Source: Mycteria americana
Taxonomy: Eukaryota; Chordata; Aves; Ciconiiformes; Ciconiidae
Direction of reading: 5' to 3'
DNA: 64,000 nt
Assembly: GCF_035582795.1 (NCBI RefSeq)
Contig: NC_134367.1
Location: forward strand, 89,945,062-90,009,061
The translations under genes and the position numbers were made by a program. Shown in pieces: positions 36,201 through 51,200 of the stretch. Every line of letters starts with the position of its first letter. Position 1 is the stretch's first letter. The notes under the pieces were generated by a model that was not told the DNA's origin, did no database searches, and saw only the letters and a program-made list of their open reading frames with translations.

Positions 36201-39200
36201 GTGCTCATTTTCTGATGGTCTTTGGATACTTGCTTTCTCTGAGCTGGTAGCATGAACTCTAGTACAATGGTGTCTTTGCCTTTTTAGTCCAAGAAATAAT
36301 CCTTTATGCCAGTTCTGGGAAGAACAAAACAAAACAACCAAAAAACCCAAACAAACCTAAAAAACCGATACCTTTACTTGATTCACAGAAAAAGTATTTT
36401 TTCTAATTGGCATCTTGACTTTTCTTCTGGAAGTTCTGCCACTTCCGTGCTTGTAATTTTGGTTTTGAAATAGCTGGTTGAAAGCAAAAGCATCACTAGG
36501 AAGAGGATAGTAAATCTATTTCAGTAGTCTGCAATTAAAATATGTAGCTTTGGTATAGCAATAACTTGGTATACTGGAACATAATATTTTCTCTTATGTT
36601 TGCATGCCCGTGTTCTTGGTTTATACACAGCTTCTCAGTGTATAAACCCTTGGTGAGCATATATTTACTGTTACTTTTTCCAGTGATCTGTTAAAGATAG
36701 GCGTTACAAAATTACTCAGCCAGGCTGAAGTTGTTTTTTAAGATGTTGCAGCTAGACATCTTGAATGCTTAGGCACAGAGATCCTTTGTTCAATTCCTAG
36801 CCGTTGGCTAAGATAGCAGCTGCTACAGCAGCATTTAATGTCAGCTTACATGTTCTGTTAAGCTAGAAGTGCTGGAGATTGACTTAGGTGTTCAAGTATT
36901 TTATATGTAGTCTGTCTTATGTTTGATTTTCCTGGTCCTCAGTAACTGCTTTGGAATGATTTTTGTTCTCTATATTAAACCTCCTTAGCACTTTGAGCTC
37001 TCAGTGCAACAGGGAAAGTTTGCTTATTTCTTGTATCAACTCCCTGGTATTTCTTTGTTTTGACATATCTGTATTAACTCAACATCCATCTAAGAGAATA
37101 AGTCTTGAAGAACTGTGATTTTTAGGGATTTTTTTCAATGGTCATCTTTGGCAGAGCTGTCTTGTTACAAATCCAATTTTAATTGTTCTGTTATAGAAAT
37201 GTCAACCTAAGGAGGAAGAGCTGCAGATTTGTTCCATGTTATAACAACTACCGTACAAATCAAAGAACTGCCATCTTAACTCCATGGCTTAACTCCATGA
37301 CTTGTTCTATTGTTGAAGAGCTTCAGATATCAAGATGTTAGGCTTAGTAAACTGACACATGAGGTAGAGGATCTTTAAGTCTTTTTAACACAGCAGAGCA
37401 GCTTCAGGAGAGGAAGTGGCAGAAGGCTGCTGCAGTGGTATTGTCTGGCTTCTGCGGGTGGACTAGGACTAATACAGAAAAAATGAAGAACTTGAGTCCT
37501 TTTATGTTTATCTCATGAATTTCAAATATTCATATTGTAAATATTTCAAGTTCTATATATTTGAAATATTTATTGTAATTATTTATTGTAAATATTTATT
37601 GTAAATAGGATATAAACAGGAAGGTCATTGGTATGTCTCTGATGCTGTGATAGGTGATATTTTTACTCTGTTTTATCCAAAGATTGTTCTTTTCTCATCA
37701 GTCAGGAAACCTCCATTTCTCCATTTTATCACATTGCACTGTAATGCTTAGAAGAGCTCAGCAGTGATCTTAATTTGGTCAAACGTAAGGAAACAATGGT
37801 CAGTAACAGAAGTCAAACTCTTCAACTCATATCAGTAAACACAGTAGTTCTGTTCTAGGTAATTTTAAAACTTTCTAATATGATCATTAAAAAAGTTTCT
37901 GAAACAATTTTTTGTTGTTGTAACAAGGTAAAACCCAACTAACATTTGGGCAAATCCATTTGTGTGAGAGGACTTAATACTTCTTTGTTGTTTGATATTC
38001 TTTTTAAACATCTTTCCTAGAATAAGAATACATGTATTTAGTCTGAACATTCATATTTTACCCAAACTAAATATGAACCTGCAAAACAGATGTTTAAAAC
38101 TATGATTAAAAGTTCGTATTATATCCTTACCACTCTCGTGAAATGTATAGAATCCTAATTTTTCTTTTTTTACTTTTGCAGATAGCTGAGACCTATTTTC
38201 AAGAGGAAGAATGTATCCTTTTACTTGTAGAAATTGTTACGCGATCTTAAAATAATCTGGCATGACAAAACATAAAAGAAAAATGCTTTACCGTTGACTC
38301 AGAGGCTGTGGGTCAGGATTAGAAAGAAGTCAACATCCGTAATTTACCCATGAGTGAATATACAATATGTTAGCAAGGCCTTCTTAATCAGACAGCTGGA
38401 ATATAAGTTAAGTAATAAATCCACTTCCAAAAGCTGTACTAATATGGTCAGTAGTAGTTGTGCACAAACAAGGAAGTAAGAAAATATTTTCAAAGAACTT
38501 CTGTTTTTATAGGATAAGTTCTGTTCTAAGTATGAGTAATTGGGAATATGTCCAATCTAGATAGGGTATGTATTCTATTATATCAAATAGGGCACTGTTA
38601 TAGTAAGAACAAAGTTATCGCAACAGTTGATTAGAATATGTACTACAAGTGCCTAGATTAGAATAAAAATACCAAACACACTGAGTTAAGGGAGATCAGC
38701 AACCTGCAAACAATAGCAACATGTTGTTTGGCAAATGCTAATTAGTCAAAATCGTATCAAGGTAGTTTGAGAAACTGTCGTAGGAAAATATGGGTAATTG
38801 CTTCTGGGAACAGCTAGTTCAATGGTCCAGTTAGTTTTTATTTGTTCGTAGATAATACAAATAGATTTGGTCAAAAAGTTATAATAGTTGAACTGCTGCT
38901 AATTACTCTGATATATTTCAGTAATTGTGGGAGAGAATAATCATATTAAATCTTAAAGTGAAATTATATTTTTAGAAAAGGTGGACTGGGTTTTCCTCTG
39001 TTTGCTTTTAAGGGAAAATGATCAGACTATAAAAAGAAGAGGCAAGAGTGGTAAGCCCTTAAGGTATATGTGATTCACTAAGATGCATCATAAATTACAG
39101 AATCTGTGCATACAGATTATTTCTTTATTATGTAATTTGTTACAAACAAAATACAGCAAATAGGCAATTGTAATGGTTAAATAACATAGCATAAGAAACC

Positions 39201-42200
39201 TGGAAAGGTATCTTTGAAACCTAGCCATACTATATTAGCCTGTATTACAAAACCAGAGAAATAACTGTTGCAATATTATAAGAGCAATATATAAAATAAA
39301 ATATCCATCACTGTCTTAGAAGACTGTACTTCTGTCTTGGTCATCCCAATTCAAAAGCATCCATCAGAAAATCCAAAATACACAGCACAAATTAAAGGCA
39401 TGGAAAAATTCTGTAGTAAATTATGGCTCTGCAGGGGGACATACAGTAAATTTAAAATGCATTCAACAGTATGATAGAGAGACAGTTTCTCTTTCAGAGA
39501 AGTTGCTTTAATCGAAGGGCACTGTATTTAAAGCTGATTAAAGGAAATATTTTTAATGCAATGTACACCTGATGGAATTCAACACCACTATATAATACAT
39601 ATTTATGAAGGATATCTCCTCTGTACTTGCAACCATCAGTTTCCTGAGGTTAATAAAGAACTTACTTGATCATGTTGCACTGTATTAATTATCCATGAAA
39701 GGCATTTTAATTCATCCAGTGTAGGACTTCATATTAACAGTAATTCAGGGTTTGTTGCTGTGATCCTCTAAGGCTATCTCTCTGATCTGTAATTCTGTTT
39801 CTAATAACAGATTTCTTGAAGGCAGGGAATATTCTTTCCATTAATATTGTTGTTCATAAGCCCTGCTATGTATTTGTTGCATGAGGCTAACAAGAATAAC
39901 AAGTACTGGTTGTGTTTTTGTAATAATTACTCCAGTATTTTAATTAGCATGAATAATGGAAAATATTTTTTCTGTATTACTAAGAATCTCATTCACTGTA
40001 CTTCTGTCCTCATTGTACTGTAGAATTAAATTTCAAATAGCTGGCAAAACATGGCTTTAAACAGAACAACTAACAGCTTGGGCTTGATGGAACTAGAATT
40101 ATCCCGACTACTACAAAATATATAAGTATCAGTATACCTTTGTGAATATATTGATAACGCTAAGGGAGGGGAAAGAATTCTTCATATAGAAGGAAAGTAA
40201 GCAGAATCTTCAGAAAGAAGACAAAAGGTGAACTCAGCTCTCCAACAGTGTTGTATACAATGGTTGAAAAGGGGGAGGATATTTTTTGAAAGTTTTAGTT
40301 GGGGAAATTTTTTAAATACTGTCTCCAGCTGGTCAGTAGAAAGGAGCCATATTTTCAGTCAGTTATGGTTATTGGCACATAACTGTATTTCTTGAGAGAT
40401 ACATGCTGGTATTTGTATAATTGTTTTGCTTTTCGTTTCCCAGAGATTTCATTTTCTGATAAGAGTTGTCAGCATAGTAACATTTTGCTCATTTCTTTTC
40501 TAGAAAAACTTTTGTTGGACTTAAGGTATGTAGGAAGAGGTAACTGCTGAAAAGAATAGGATTTTCATTTTTGGAACTTTTCTCAACTTATTTTACTTCT
40601 TACTTGCTGTTTTCATGTCTGCTATTATTTTCTTCCTTGCACAGAGATGTGGATGTTACCCATTATTAATTTTGATTCAGTTATGTTAAATTTCAGGTAC
40701 ATAATGATTGCCTTTTCAAATATGGTGCCAAATATACATAAATCATAACATGTCCATGTATGTGTGCATTTTTCTTGAGCCTTCCATTCAGATGAGAAGG
40801 CAATGAAGTTCATTCAGCTTGAACGACTATATCATGAGCAGCTGCTTGCAAATCTTTCTTCCATACAGGAGCAGTGGGGTGAGTACAGGCTAAACTAATA
40901 TCGTAGAAGAAAGAGTTAATTTGTTTTGTATTTCTAAATAATAGAGTATACATTTTGCCAGCTTAAAAATGTTACATAGCAAAAGCAGCATTTATATCAG
41001 AATTTCTCTGAGCTTGTTACGAGAAAAGTATTCCTGCTTTAGATTTCTTCTCACACATTTCATGAAAAAGGTGCAAATAGTTTGTCATTCTTTATTCTAT
41101 TAATTGCAACTTTGATTGATCCACAGTTGTTTTGAGCTTATTTTTGGTTTAGGGTTGGTGAATCTGATGTGATGAAAATAAAGTGTGTTGTGAAAAAATA
41201 CAGTGCTTTTTTGCATAGTCTGAAACAAGATTGTAGAGCATACACAGAAGAGTTGTCAATATTTCTCCATTAATTAGTTTCACGTATATGTTTTGTGTTA
41301 AGCAAATACAACTTTTATAATACTTTGGGTAAAAATTATTTTTATTTAATTTAGAAAGAAAATGGAAAACCGCAGTTCCTAGTCCAATTACAACACTGAG
41401 GAATTCAGCTAAAGAACTGAGTGGTGAAGAGCTGGAAAAGGTTACTAGAGTTTGCTCTTCGCATCAACAGTAAGGATAAGAAAATATTGTTACTTTTCCA
41501 GTACTAATATGTTAGTGCAGCTGTTGTCTACTTGCCAGTATAGGTCTTTTAAAATAGTCAATGTCAAAATAAAACTTGCATCCCATTGACTTCAGTGAAT
41601 TTGGTTGTAAAGTGGTGGTTCTTTTTGATATGTAACTAAAATGTTTCTGTTACCATCAATTTTCACGATGTTTTAATATGGTTTGAGGAATGTATAGGGC
41701 CTAGATCTGAACTGTTTTCAGCAAATCATTAGTTTGCCAGAAATGGAGTTTTGAGGTTTAGTATTTTCAGCCAAAGTAAAAACTTAGTAGTGTTAATTTA
41801 GGAAGAGAGAGACTGTAGAACTGATGATAGTGCTTGTGTCTAATACCTATTGTTTTAATCATTGTTTTTTAATACAATTGCCCAGCATCTCAAACTCCAG
41901 CATTCACATCTACCCTATAGGATTTTATTCCCAAATTTTCCAGATTTTAGGACAATTCCCTAATGCTTTAAGTCATTCTCATTATCTTCTGTTGATTTCA
42001 TACATATTGCATAAACATTATGAAGCAGTGATTCTGTAGTTCCCTAGTGTGGCAGTATTCTGAAAAGTTGTGAAATCTTAGTTTGTACCTGCTTTGCCTG
42101 ATTCATCAGCCTCCTGAATCAGTATATCACAGTATCACAAACTTTTGGACAGTGCCTAGGGTGCTCTTCTGGGGAGTAACACATATGGGATTGTACCCAT

Positions 42201-45200
42201 CAGGAAGGAGAAGATCTGTTATTTCATGGGTGAATGTCCTACCTACTAGACATTGAGTTTAAGGGACAGATGGAAAAAATTATACCAGCTGCCACTGAAA
42301 AATGATGAGCCAACAATAATAAGGAAACTAACCACCTTCAAAGGCTGTGAAAAGACCAACCTGTGACAGGGGAGATGCTCTCAATCAGATGGGGAGAGAG
42401 AACTTTTTCAAATACATTTGCATTGGCTTAGTCAGTCTGGATGTAACAAAAGCCAAAATGCTTCTGTTGTTCATAGAGTATGATTTGGCTTCCACATTTT
42501 TTTCTTCTGGGTGACCATACAGAAGTTTGAAAACACCCCGGCTGACTGCCAGAACCCAGGCAGGGATTGTTTATTTGTAGTCTGAATGCATTCAGGAGGG
42601 AGCCCCTGGAAAGCATATTCCTGCATTTCCACAGGAGGAGGAGGCAGCTCTAGCACCGTAGCTGCATGTTTACACCCACAGCCTGCTGCTACTGAGAGAT
42701 TGCACTCTGAGTGCCTGCAGGGTTCCTTAGCCTACATTTCCTTGCACATGACTTTGCAAGCCCACAGAAAGATTAAGATTCAAGTCTACTGCGCAGTCTG
42801 TGCTGCAATTAGCAGCACCTCCCTATTGTCACATCGATTGTCACCTTGTTCAGAATAACTCTGCTTCCGTGCAGCCTCACTTCAAAATACAAAATTTCAG
42901 CTATGTAACATCATTCCCAGTTCTGAGAAACCCTTCAATTTGATAAAAACTAAGGCTTGCGTTCATTTGCCATGATGAGTTCTCTGTATTTAATATTACT
43001 TTTCCAAACTCTCTAGGCAAAAGTCTATTGGCTTTTATTGTTGCATATATTTTTTTTCCTAAGCTTTAATCTCAGTTTATTTTGTAATTAAAATGATACT
43101 TTAATTTTTAATGAATAACATGCCAGTCTCGGAAAATGTGAGCGTTTTGCTTTTGTAATTGAAAGTAATGTAACTTTTTCTGATACTTAAGTTCTACAGC
43201 TACATACTGGACATGTTTGTTCTTTAAAGATAGTTTTGAGTGTCCCTTATTTAAGTTTAAATGGTAAAATTTAAAAGTCAAGGGAACTTCAAAAAGTTTT
43301 TGTTAGAGAGTATGAACATCAGCACTTTTCCCTCTTGTCTCTCCTACTTTTTTTTTCACTAGCTTTAAACAAAATGCTCAACATTTTATCTTCATTGCTG
43401 TATGAAAGGCTGTGAGACAGATTGTGCATGATAAAACACATTGTGCATGAATCTCTACACAGTTTGCAAACTCACCTGTGCTGACTCAGTGCTGACTCAC
43501 CTGTGAATCCCAGTGGAATCAGTAGGAGCTGCTGTATCTTACAGTACGCAAAAAATGTGTCCCAGTGTAAACAGTCTGTGGAGAGGGAATTGTGTTTTGT
43601 GTGGTTTTTTTCATTCCTCAATCTCTGTTATAGTGATCAGTATTTTTAATACTAGTAGATGCTGAATGGTTTTTAAAGTTGGTAGAGTTCCTTCTGAGCA
43701 TAAAGTTTTACAGGAATTTAGATTGCTTGATATATTGCAGTAAATTTTCTTTTGACTGCTTTCTCAATTAGGTGGAGCAATGTTTGGGCTAATTGATCTT
43801 CTGATGATATTCACATATGGTACAGATCTGTGCTTGAAAGTATACTAGCATGCTGACACTGTTTCATTGTAAGAAAAGTCCTGTGTTAATATTAGAGCAG
43901 AGCAAAGGCTTATAAGATTTCAATGACATTTGTTATGAAGAATGTTGCTACTAAGTTGTTTAATTTATTCTTTTTTTCTATATTGCTGCAGGCCACAGGC
44001 ATCCAAAAATAAGGTAAGCAGCTGTTTAATTGAATTCTGCTTTGTCAAAGATTGCTAATAAATATATTTTTAATATTATTAGATATAATCTTTCCCATTT
44101 AGTATAGAACTGTTTAAAGTTTGGATGTCTCAAAAAGTCACAGTGTTCCTGTTTAATTCCAAAAACTACAGGAAATATTATCATATTTTACAGCTAGTAG
44201 CTGCAGAAAATACATTGGAAAGCGGTTGTTTGCTTCAGTTAATGAAATCAAAAAATTTAAAGGAAAGAGAAGCTGCTGCTTTTAAATCAGGTATGTGTGT
44301 GTGCATGTAACGTGCATAGGTTTGTTTTAAATATGATACTGTAATGACATATTCCTATAAAGACTATGAAGCTATTCCATTTGAAGCTACAGTATTTGTT
44401 GGATTCTACAGATTCATCCACGTGTGCAAATTTTAATTTTTTTCACAACTGCACAATGGACATACTATGCAATTTTAATTAGTCATTGATATTCAGAATG
44501 TAATTAAAGCAATTCTAGCCTCCATCAAAAAATCTTTTAAATGTGCATGCATTTATAACAGCCTACATAAGCTACAAAATTGTGTAAAACTAGAGATAAG
44601 ATACATAATTTGTATGTGTAAAATAAAAGGTAAACAATCTGATGACAAGTATTCTGAGTTGTGGCAATTCAGTATAGTTAACGGTATTAGTAACTATTTT
44701 AAATTACATGTGATATACTGATTTTGAGACACATTTTTCTGTAACAGCACAGAAAATCAGGAACCTTTTGGGGGGTCTTGAAGAGAAAAATATACTTCAG
44801 TTAATTTTTTTCAGTACAAACTTTTATGTCAGCTTCATTTTCCTCCTCCTGCCTTGGGACAGTGGCTGTTTTGTTTGAGTAATTTGTTGGAATCATTGGG
44901 TTCTTATGAAACATTTGCAAATTAATGAATTGTTAAAATGGAGACAGAGGGGGAAAGAACATTGGTGGACTACCAGGCTGTGCTTTCTCTCTCCTCTCTT
45001 TGAGCAAAAATTTTCTTTTTTTGCCACGTTCCAGTTGCCAAAATTGGCCTAAACTCAGTACCTTTCTTCAAAAACAGCTAAATTTGTCACAAGGTGAGGG
45101 TTGGCCTAAGTGAGGTCCCTTTCAACCTAAGGAGGTCCTCAGGAGGTCCCTTTCAACCTAAACTATCCTACAAGTCTGTATCAGCCAGGATGTTCAGAAG

Positions 45201-48200
45201 AATCAGGAATTAACAAAGATACAGTCACAGTTCTCTACATGTGTGGATCCTCCTCATCTTCATCCTCTTTTACCATGACCCCTATATTGCCTTTTCTCTG
45301 TCGTTCTTGTAACCTAACTAAACATAAAACATGAAAACACAAACAAACATGTTCTACAGCTCAGAATGCAGATCAAAAGAACCCCATGCTTTTTATTTTT
45401 GGATGGTTGGAAATTCCCATAGAAAAAAATTAGGCATTTACAATTTTTCCATTGTTTTTTATTCCAAGTGGGAACAAAAGCTTTCTGGAGAGCAGAATTT
45501 CTGAACATTTGAAACTTCTGAATTAAGGATTACTTTGTGTCAATGTTAAAATACTGTAGTACAACATCTAGACATACTAAACTTAATGTGAAAGTAATTA
45601 ATGGTGTAAATGGATTTTTTTCATGCCTTTCTCTTAATGTAACTCTTGTCAAAATGTCATCAAAATCTTTGGGTTCCTGTGAAATGTTTGTAAATTAATA
45701 AAGCTATGTCATCCAATAGAAAACAGTTCTGCTGAGAATTTTCCAGCAGTGCTAAATATTTTTTCAATACAAAGATATGAATATTTCATATCTTTTTCCT
45801 TCAACTAACTCAAGTTTAAATGCTTAAAATTTGCATAAGATGCTTTTCACAAATTATCACCTTGAGGAAGCACCCTGACAGGTCTCTTGATCTGTTAAGG
45901 CAGTGCGTGGTCAATTAGCTACTGCCACCCCTCACTGAGTCAATGCGTCAGCAGCATGGGGCTGAATGGTTTTGTTGCAGTTAGAAGGTTTTGGGTAGGG
46001 AAGACATCGATATGACCAATACAGAAATTGGACAAAGATGATCCATAACTCTGAATTTGTATACACCATACACCACCCAGTGCTGCGTAAAAACTATTAG
46101 AGCTGTGGCTGAGTGATCCAGCTCAGGACTAGAAGCAATATGGCCATTTGGGGCTGGTTCTTGATTTTCCCTGAACCCCAGCAGAATCCTGTACTATAAT
46201 AACCATACAGTTCCTAATGTTTAAACTAACCTGTTCAGCATTAGCCTAAATCCGTGGGCCTTCTCACTGAAAACTTAGAATGCTTGTCTTCTGCTTTTTG
46301 GGTGTTTTTTTTCTCTACGTCATGAAAAATGAGAAGTAAATGTATAAACTTCTTCTTCTTCTCTTAGAAATTTATCTGCCAATCTGCAGGGAGACTACTT
46401 AACTCACTTAGCTGCTGGTAGTAGAAGTCTGACTTGCAGTAAGACAAGAAAAGGAAATTCTCAAGTGGTTTGAAGACTGTCCTTCATGTCAATTCATATG
46501 CCCAAAAAAAGAATTTATCTAGCAATTATCAATAAGAAGTATTAGCTTGTGCATAGAGAGATATATATTACATTGTAGAGATTGTTGCACTGTACTATGG
46601 TAGCATCTTTGAAGTAAAGTCACACTTCCTTACTAATCTAAAGCAAAAATTACTCCATTGACTTATTGCAGGCATTTGGGAACACAGTTTGAGCCTCTGT
46701 AGGCAGTTGATCCTAAGAATTCATGATTCCTCTCTCCTGGGGATACAGTGACCAAGAAACAACTTTATAAGGAGTTGGTTAGTCAAGATTCCTGGGAGAG
46801 TCACTGAATTAGTTTTCTGCCCTTCTGAGCAAGGGTTGTGAATGGTCTGTTTTGTTACATTTTCCTTTCTGGCAGATTTTCTCTTTGAGTCTACCAACAC
46901 AGAGAACTGGGCCCTTAAAGTTATGTGTGTATATTAAAAGATGAGATCTGATACATCCTATATCCATTAATTTCTTCAGTTTCTGACTGAAAGCCTTAAT
47001 AGCCTTTTCTAACGAAATGATTAATTTCATAAAACCTTTAGCATAAGTTTGCAGTGTGTACATACAGACCTGTTTCCAAGGTGGGGAGAAACTGCTTATA
47101 CCTAGTTTTCCTTTAGGTCATATGGGATTTGTTTTTAAATGGGAAGAGGGATAAAGATGGATAAGTGTGAATTCTCCACTGGTAGAATGCTGTACGTCAG
47201 TAGTCTCTCTGCTAGGCTGTCTTGGATTAACAGGATAAAAAAGTGGTGGCTACAGGTTTCTGTGATGAAAAAAGAAAGTGTCAATTTTAAAGTAACTCTG
47301 TTTGGGAAAAAATAATTTCTTAAATTGCCATAAGTGCTTTCGTTGCTAGAAAATTTTCAGTAGACACTTTGTTATATCTCTGACAGTCAGATAAAAATTA
47401 CTGTCACGTTGGTGGGTACTTCTTCACTTAACTTAGTAGGAAAAATCACCTTTTCTAATTAAGTGTTCAACTTAATTTTTCTAATTTAGTTGAAGGAAAA
47501 AGTTTCTAATTAAGTGTTAACTTGCCTTGAGTCTATAGTGGGCATGGGTTGTCTAAAGCGGGTGTTTTGAAATAGGTGTAAAGAAAATACTGAAAGCTGC
47601 TGAAAATTTGATGTAGCAATGATCATTACATCTCAGTTCCTGTACGTCTGTAGTTAGATAACAATGCTAGGATCATTTACTACTTTCTTGGGAACAGACC
47701 CCTGAGCTCAAGGGCCACCTTTCATGGTAAAGAATTTGAATTAATTTCTGATTCCATTTAATCTTTGTTGCAATTGGGGCTGCCAGCAAAGATGCCTGTT
47801 GTAATGTGGATGTATCCACTAGGAAAAATTGACAGATGGTAACAAAATCTTGTACCAATAATCCAGGCTGTGTTTGAACTCATGACCTATATGTGAAGGG
47901 CTCAGTATCCTGTTACAAATCCCTTGAGCTATCTACTCATCTGTGTCTAATTTTCAAAAAGTCCCTGTCTCATACCCATTTCTTCTTTCAGTGTTTTACA
48001 GAAGTTAGGTTCCCCATACCCTTTCTATCTGTTGTTGTTCTGAATTTTTTTCTGCATTTTGAGATGATTGGATATTCTCTTTTTCAATTTCCAAGCCTGT
48101 CTTTTCTATGCTACCTTGTATTTCATTATCCTTTAAAATGGGGATAGTTTAGAATTTAATAAAACTGTTCAATACAATGAATTAATGCAAATAGTTCTTT

Positions 48201-51200
48201 AAAGACTAATGAATGTGACCCTGTTTCATGTAACAAGTTCAGGAAATTGCTCAGATTTTAAGTGAGGTCTTAACAGGTGAAGAAGGATAAGATTGGCATA
48301 GAGATCTTCAATCATTCTTGTGAGAACATATAGAGTTAATAAGGGCATTGTTTGATCTCTTTGTTAATCTATTCATAAGACTTTTCTGCTTTTCACTATG
48401 ACCAAAAAATGCAAATGAGTGTTTTGTAGAGGTGTTAATTTGTTGTTTGAGGTTATTACTATTACTGTAACAGTAGTCCTACTATAACATAGTCTTAAGT
48501 TAGTTTTTATTAAAAGACAGTTTCTCTCACAGCTAGCTTGCTTTGGTATTCTAATTCTAAATGCCCCCTTTTCTCTCTTCATAAGCCTAAAAGGGGAGAT
48601 TTGGCTTTGAGCTTCTCATAATAGCTAATGTCTAATAATTTTATTGACAACTTGGGCTAACCATCTACTCCTTCATCAGCAGATCATGCCAATAGTAGGT
48701 GAATTCACAGGCTATGTAGAATTCCCCTTGTTTCTCTCTGAAATTTCAGATAAGAAAAATCAGTTTTCTTTTGTATTGTAAATGTGAATACAGAAATAAG
48801 GTGCATCCAATTGCATTTTTTAATATGTAAACTAAGTTACATATCCAAAAAGCAACATCTTTTTATGCAGTCCATTATGTAAAATATTGTAATTGGATAT
48901 TTAATTTAGCATTAACCAAAGGAGCTAGTTACCCACTTAAAAGAATTTAATTTAAAATTTATTAATTAGTATGATTTCAGTTTCTTTTTTCAGTTTCTTC
49001 AGTTTCGTTCTATCTCCCTGTGTGGTAGATACACCAGCATCAAAATAGTTTTCTGTACTTACATGCATTTGTCTGAACTCCAGGCCTCCATGAGACGCAC
49101 TCACATAAAATATGCTTTAGAAGGAATGGGGCCATTCAGAAAGATACTTACATACATATTGTGCTTGAAGTATGGGAGTAACTCTTTTCAGGAGGGCACT
49201 AAAGCATGTGCTTTGCCTGCAAGAATGTGTGCAAATACTTTGCTGAGTCAGGAGTCAGCTTTTCAGACTACTAACGAAACTTTTATTCTCACTGGACCAT
49301 AAAATACCTGCCCTTTATGGGTGTGCATTTTAAAGCATTAGGTTACAACGTTATCAAATCACAGTATACTCTTTCCCCCCTGGGCTGATGCTTTGAATCA
49401 TTTAAAAACACTGGAACTGTTTTTCCTGTTGCACTTAGGTACTCAAACTTGTCCTGGCATTGGACCAAAGAAGGAAGATAAACAGCTGAGCACTAGTTCT
49501 CCAGGTGAAAACAAAACTGAGACACAGACAGAGGCAGCAAGCCTTTGGGTAGCTGCAGGAAAGGACCACATGGAGGAGCAGCACTGCAGTGCTGAATCAA
49601 CACTGGAGCCACACACCCAGTCCACGGGGACAGTGGGCAGGCCTTCTTTGGGCTGTTTATCATCTGGGGATGCCGGTAAAGATAACAGTTTGCAGCTGAG
49701 AGAAAGACAGCTCTGTAAGGATGCAGAAAAAACAGAAGGCACAGCTGGGGAGCCTGGAGTGAAACTCCCTCTTGAGCTAATGGTAGAGTCTTTGGTTTTA
49801 ACAGATGCTGATTATATGCCTACTGATTTGGTTCCTACTGATAAAGATGTGCAAGCTGATAGAAATCTGCTCAGATCAAAACATGCTGCTGGCTCTTCAG
49901 AAATTGCTAGTGGCCAGCTTGGAAATAGCGATTTAAAGCAGCAACAGAAACAGTCTGATAATGATGATGAAAAATCTTCGTGGGACAGAACTGCATCAAA
50001 TGTATGCTCTGGATGTAATAAAGTGTCTCAGCATGAGAGTACTGCCCATTCACGAGTATGCAAGGAAATACAGAGAACAGCAGGACAGGAGGAGAAGGTA
50101 AATAATGAAGAACAAGAAGATTTATTTCTCAGATTTTTAAATGGTAACATAATAGACACCGAAGAATCATTTGCAAACTTAGCAAACCAAGAGGACTTTG
50201 ACACTGTTCCAGATATTTCACCTGAACAAGCATCTTACAACTCACTGGAAGCTTTATCTCTAGATGACAGCTTTTCTTCCCTTGATGAACTTGCAAGAAG
50301 GATAGAGATTGCTGAGGTAAATACTGTGAATCCTATAAAATCTTCCATGTTTATCTCCATTAAAATATTTTAGATATTGCCAACTTCAAAATGTGTTAAA
50401 TATTCTTTCATATATCACTTTTTTTCATCTGAAAAGAAATCTATACTTATTTAATTGTTCTGAGTTAATTCAGAAAAAAGTTTCTTTTTGCCTGTTTGCC
50501 TCCTTCTGGACCAGTAGTGCTCTGTGTTTCTAAAAACTAGATTGATTTTTACATATGAGTGTGAACATCTTTTCTTTATTCTGACAGAGACTCACAATAG
50601 GAGATGGGCTCACAATTCCTGTTAAATCACAATTGCACATCAGAGATCTGCATAATGCCTATGATGTAACATGTGGTTCACTTCTATTCGTAGAATAAAA
50701 TCTGCTTTTCTCTGCCTATTCCATATAGGTGAGAACTACATATGTAATAAACTCTGTATATGAATGTATGGGCTTCTAATTTTGCCAAGTGTAGGCAGTT
50801 GTGTTGTTCAACCAAAACTAAGAGAGAACTTCTAAGCCTGAACCTGCCTTTCTGAAGCACTGCTGATAGGCCACAACAAGGATGAGTGCTTCATAAGCTA
50901 AATTGCTCTTCCGAAAATATAGAAGATTTATTGCTTTGGGACTTTTTTGGAGAGTGTATGATGACATTTTTGCTTTATTTGTCTTATGGTTTTGGTGCAT
51001 TTGCAACCATGGGACCTTAAAAGCTTTTTCTTTAAATGAAAAAATGAGATTATTGTGAAATGATGTGATTCCAGATGCTGGAGGGGGAAAACTTGTAAAA
51101 AGGCATCTTCTTAGTTCATCTCTATTTTTAATGCATTTAACAATACAACATCCCTTGGCAATAAAGTAACAGTACTTCTCTATACATCAGAAGCTCATGC

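Larger units (their letters stand above)
33585..38181 (+). other. CNST intron 4
   Basis: It holds a MIR-like relic (34705-34830), a tRNA-SINE-like relic with adjoining old repeat (35475-35750) and a short AT-rich tandem repeat (37536-37610). Otherwise it is unremarkable AT-rich sequence. Confidence 0.7.
44291..49438 (+). other. CNST intron 9 (5.1 kb)
   Basis: It contains a short CR1 3' relic near 45100-45185 and a tRNA-SINE-like relic near 47815-47960. The rest is AT-rich without recognised genes. Confidence 0.7.

Noticed and set aside
40504..40525. A 22-base segment in CNST intron 5 with a good T-rich acceptor (TTCTTTTCTAG) and donor AAG|GTATGT, a possible poison exon because it would add an immediate TAA.
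   Set aside because: Both of its sites are U2-type while the flanking intron has U12 signals, which cannot pair with them; there is no homology support.
47815..47960. Possible functional tRNA gene from the A/B-box-like motifs.
   Set aside because: The arms do not fold into a cloverleaf by eye and the boxes are diverged, so it is better explained as a SINE relic.
49443..49742. 99-codon minus-strand frame opposite CNST exon 10.
   Set aside because: It is a shadow of the conserved plus-strand exon and has no homology of its own.
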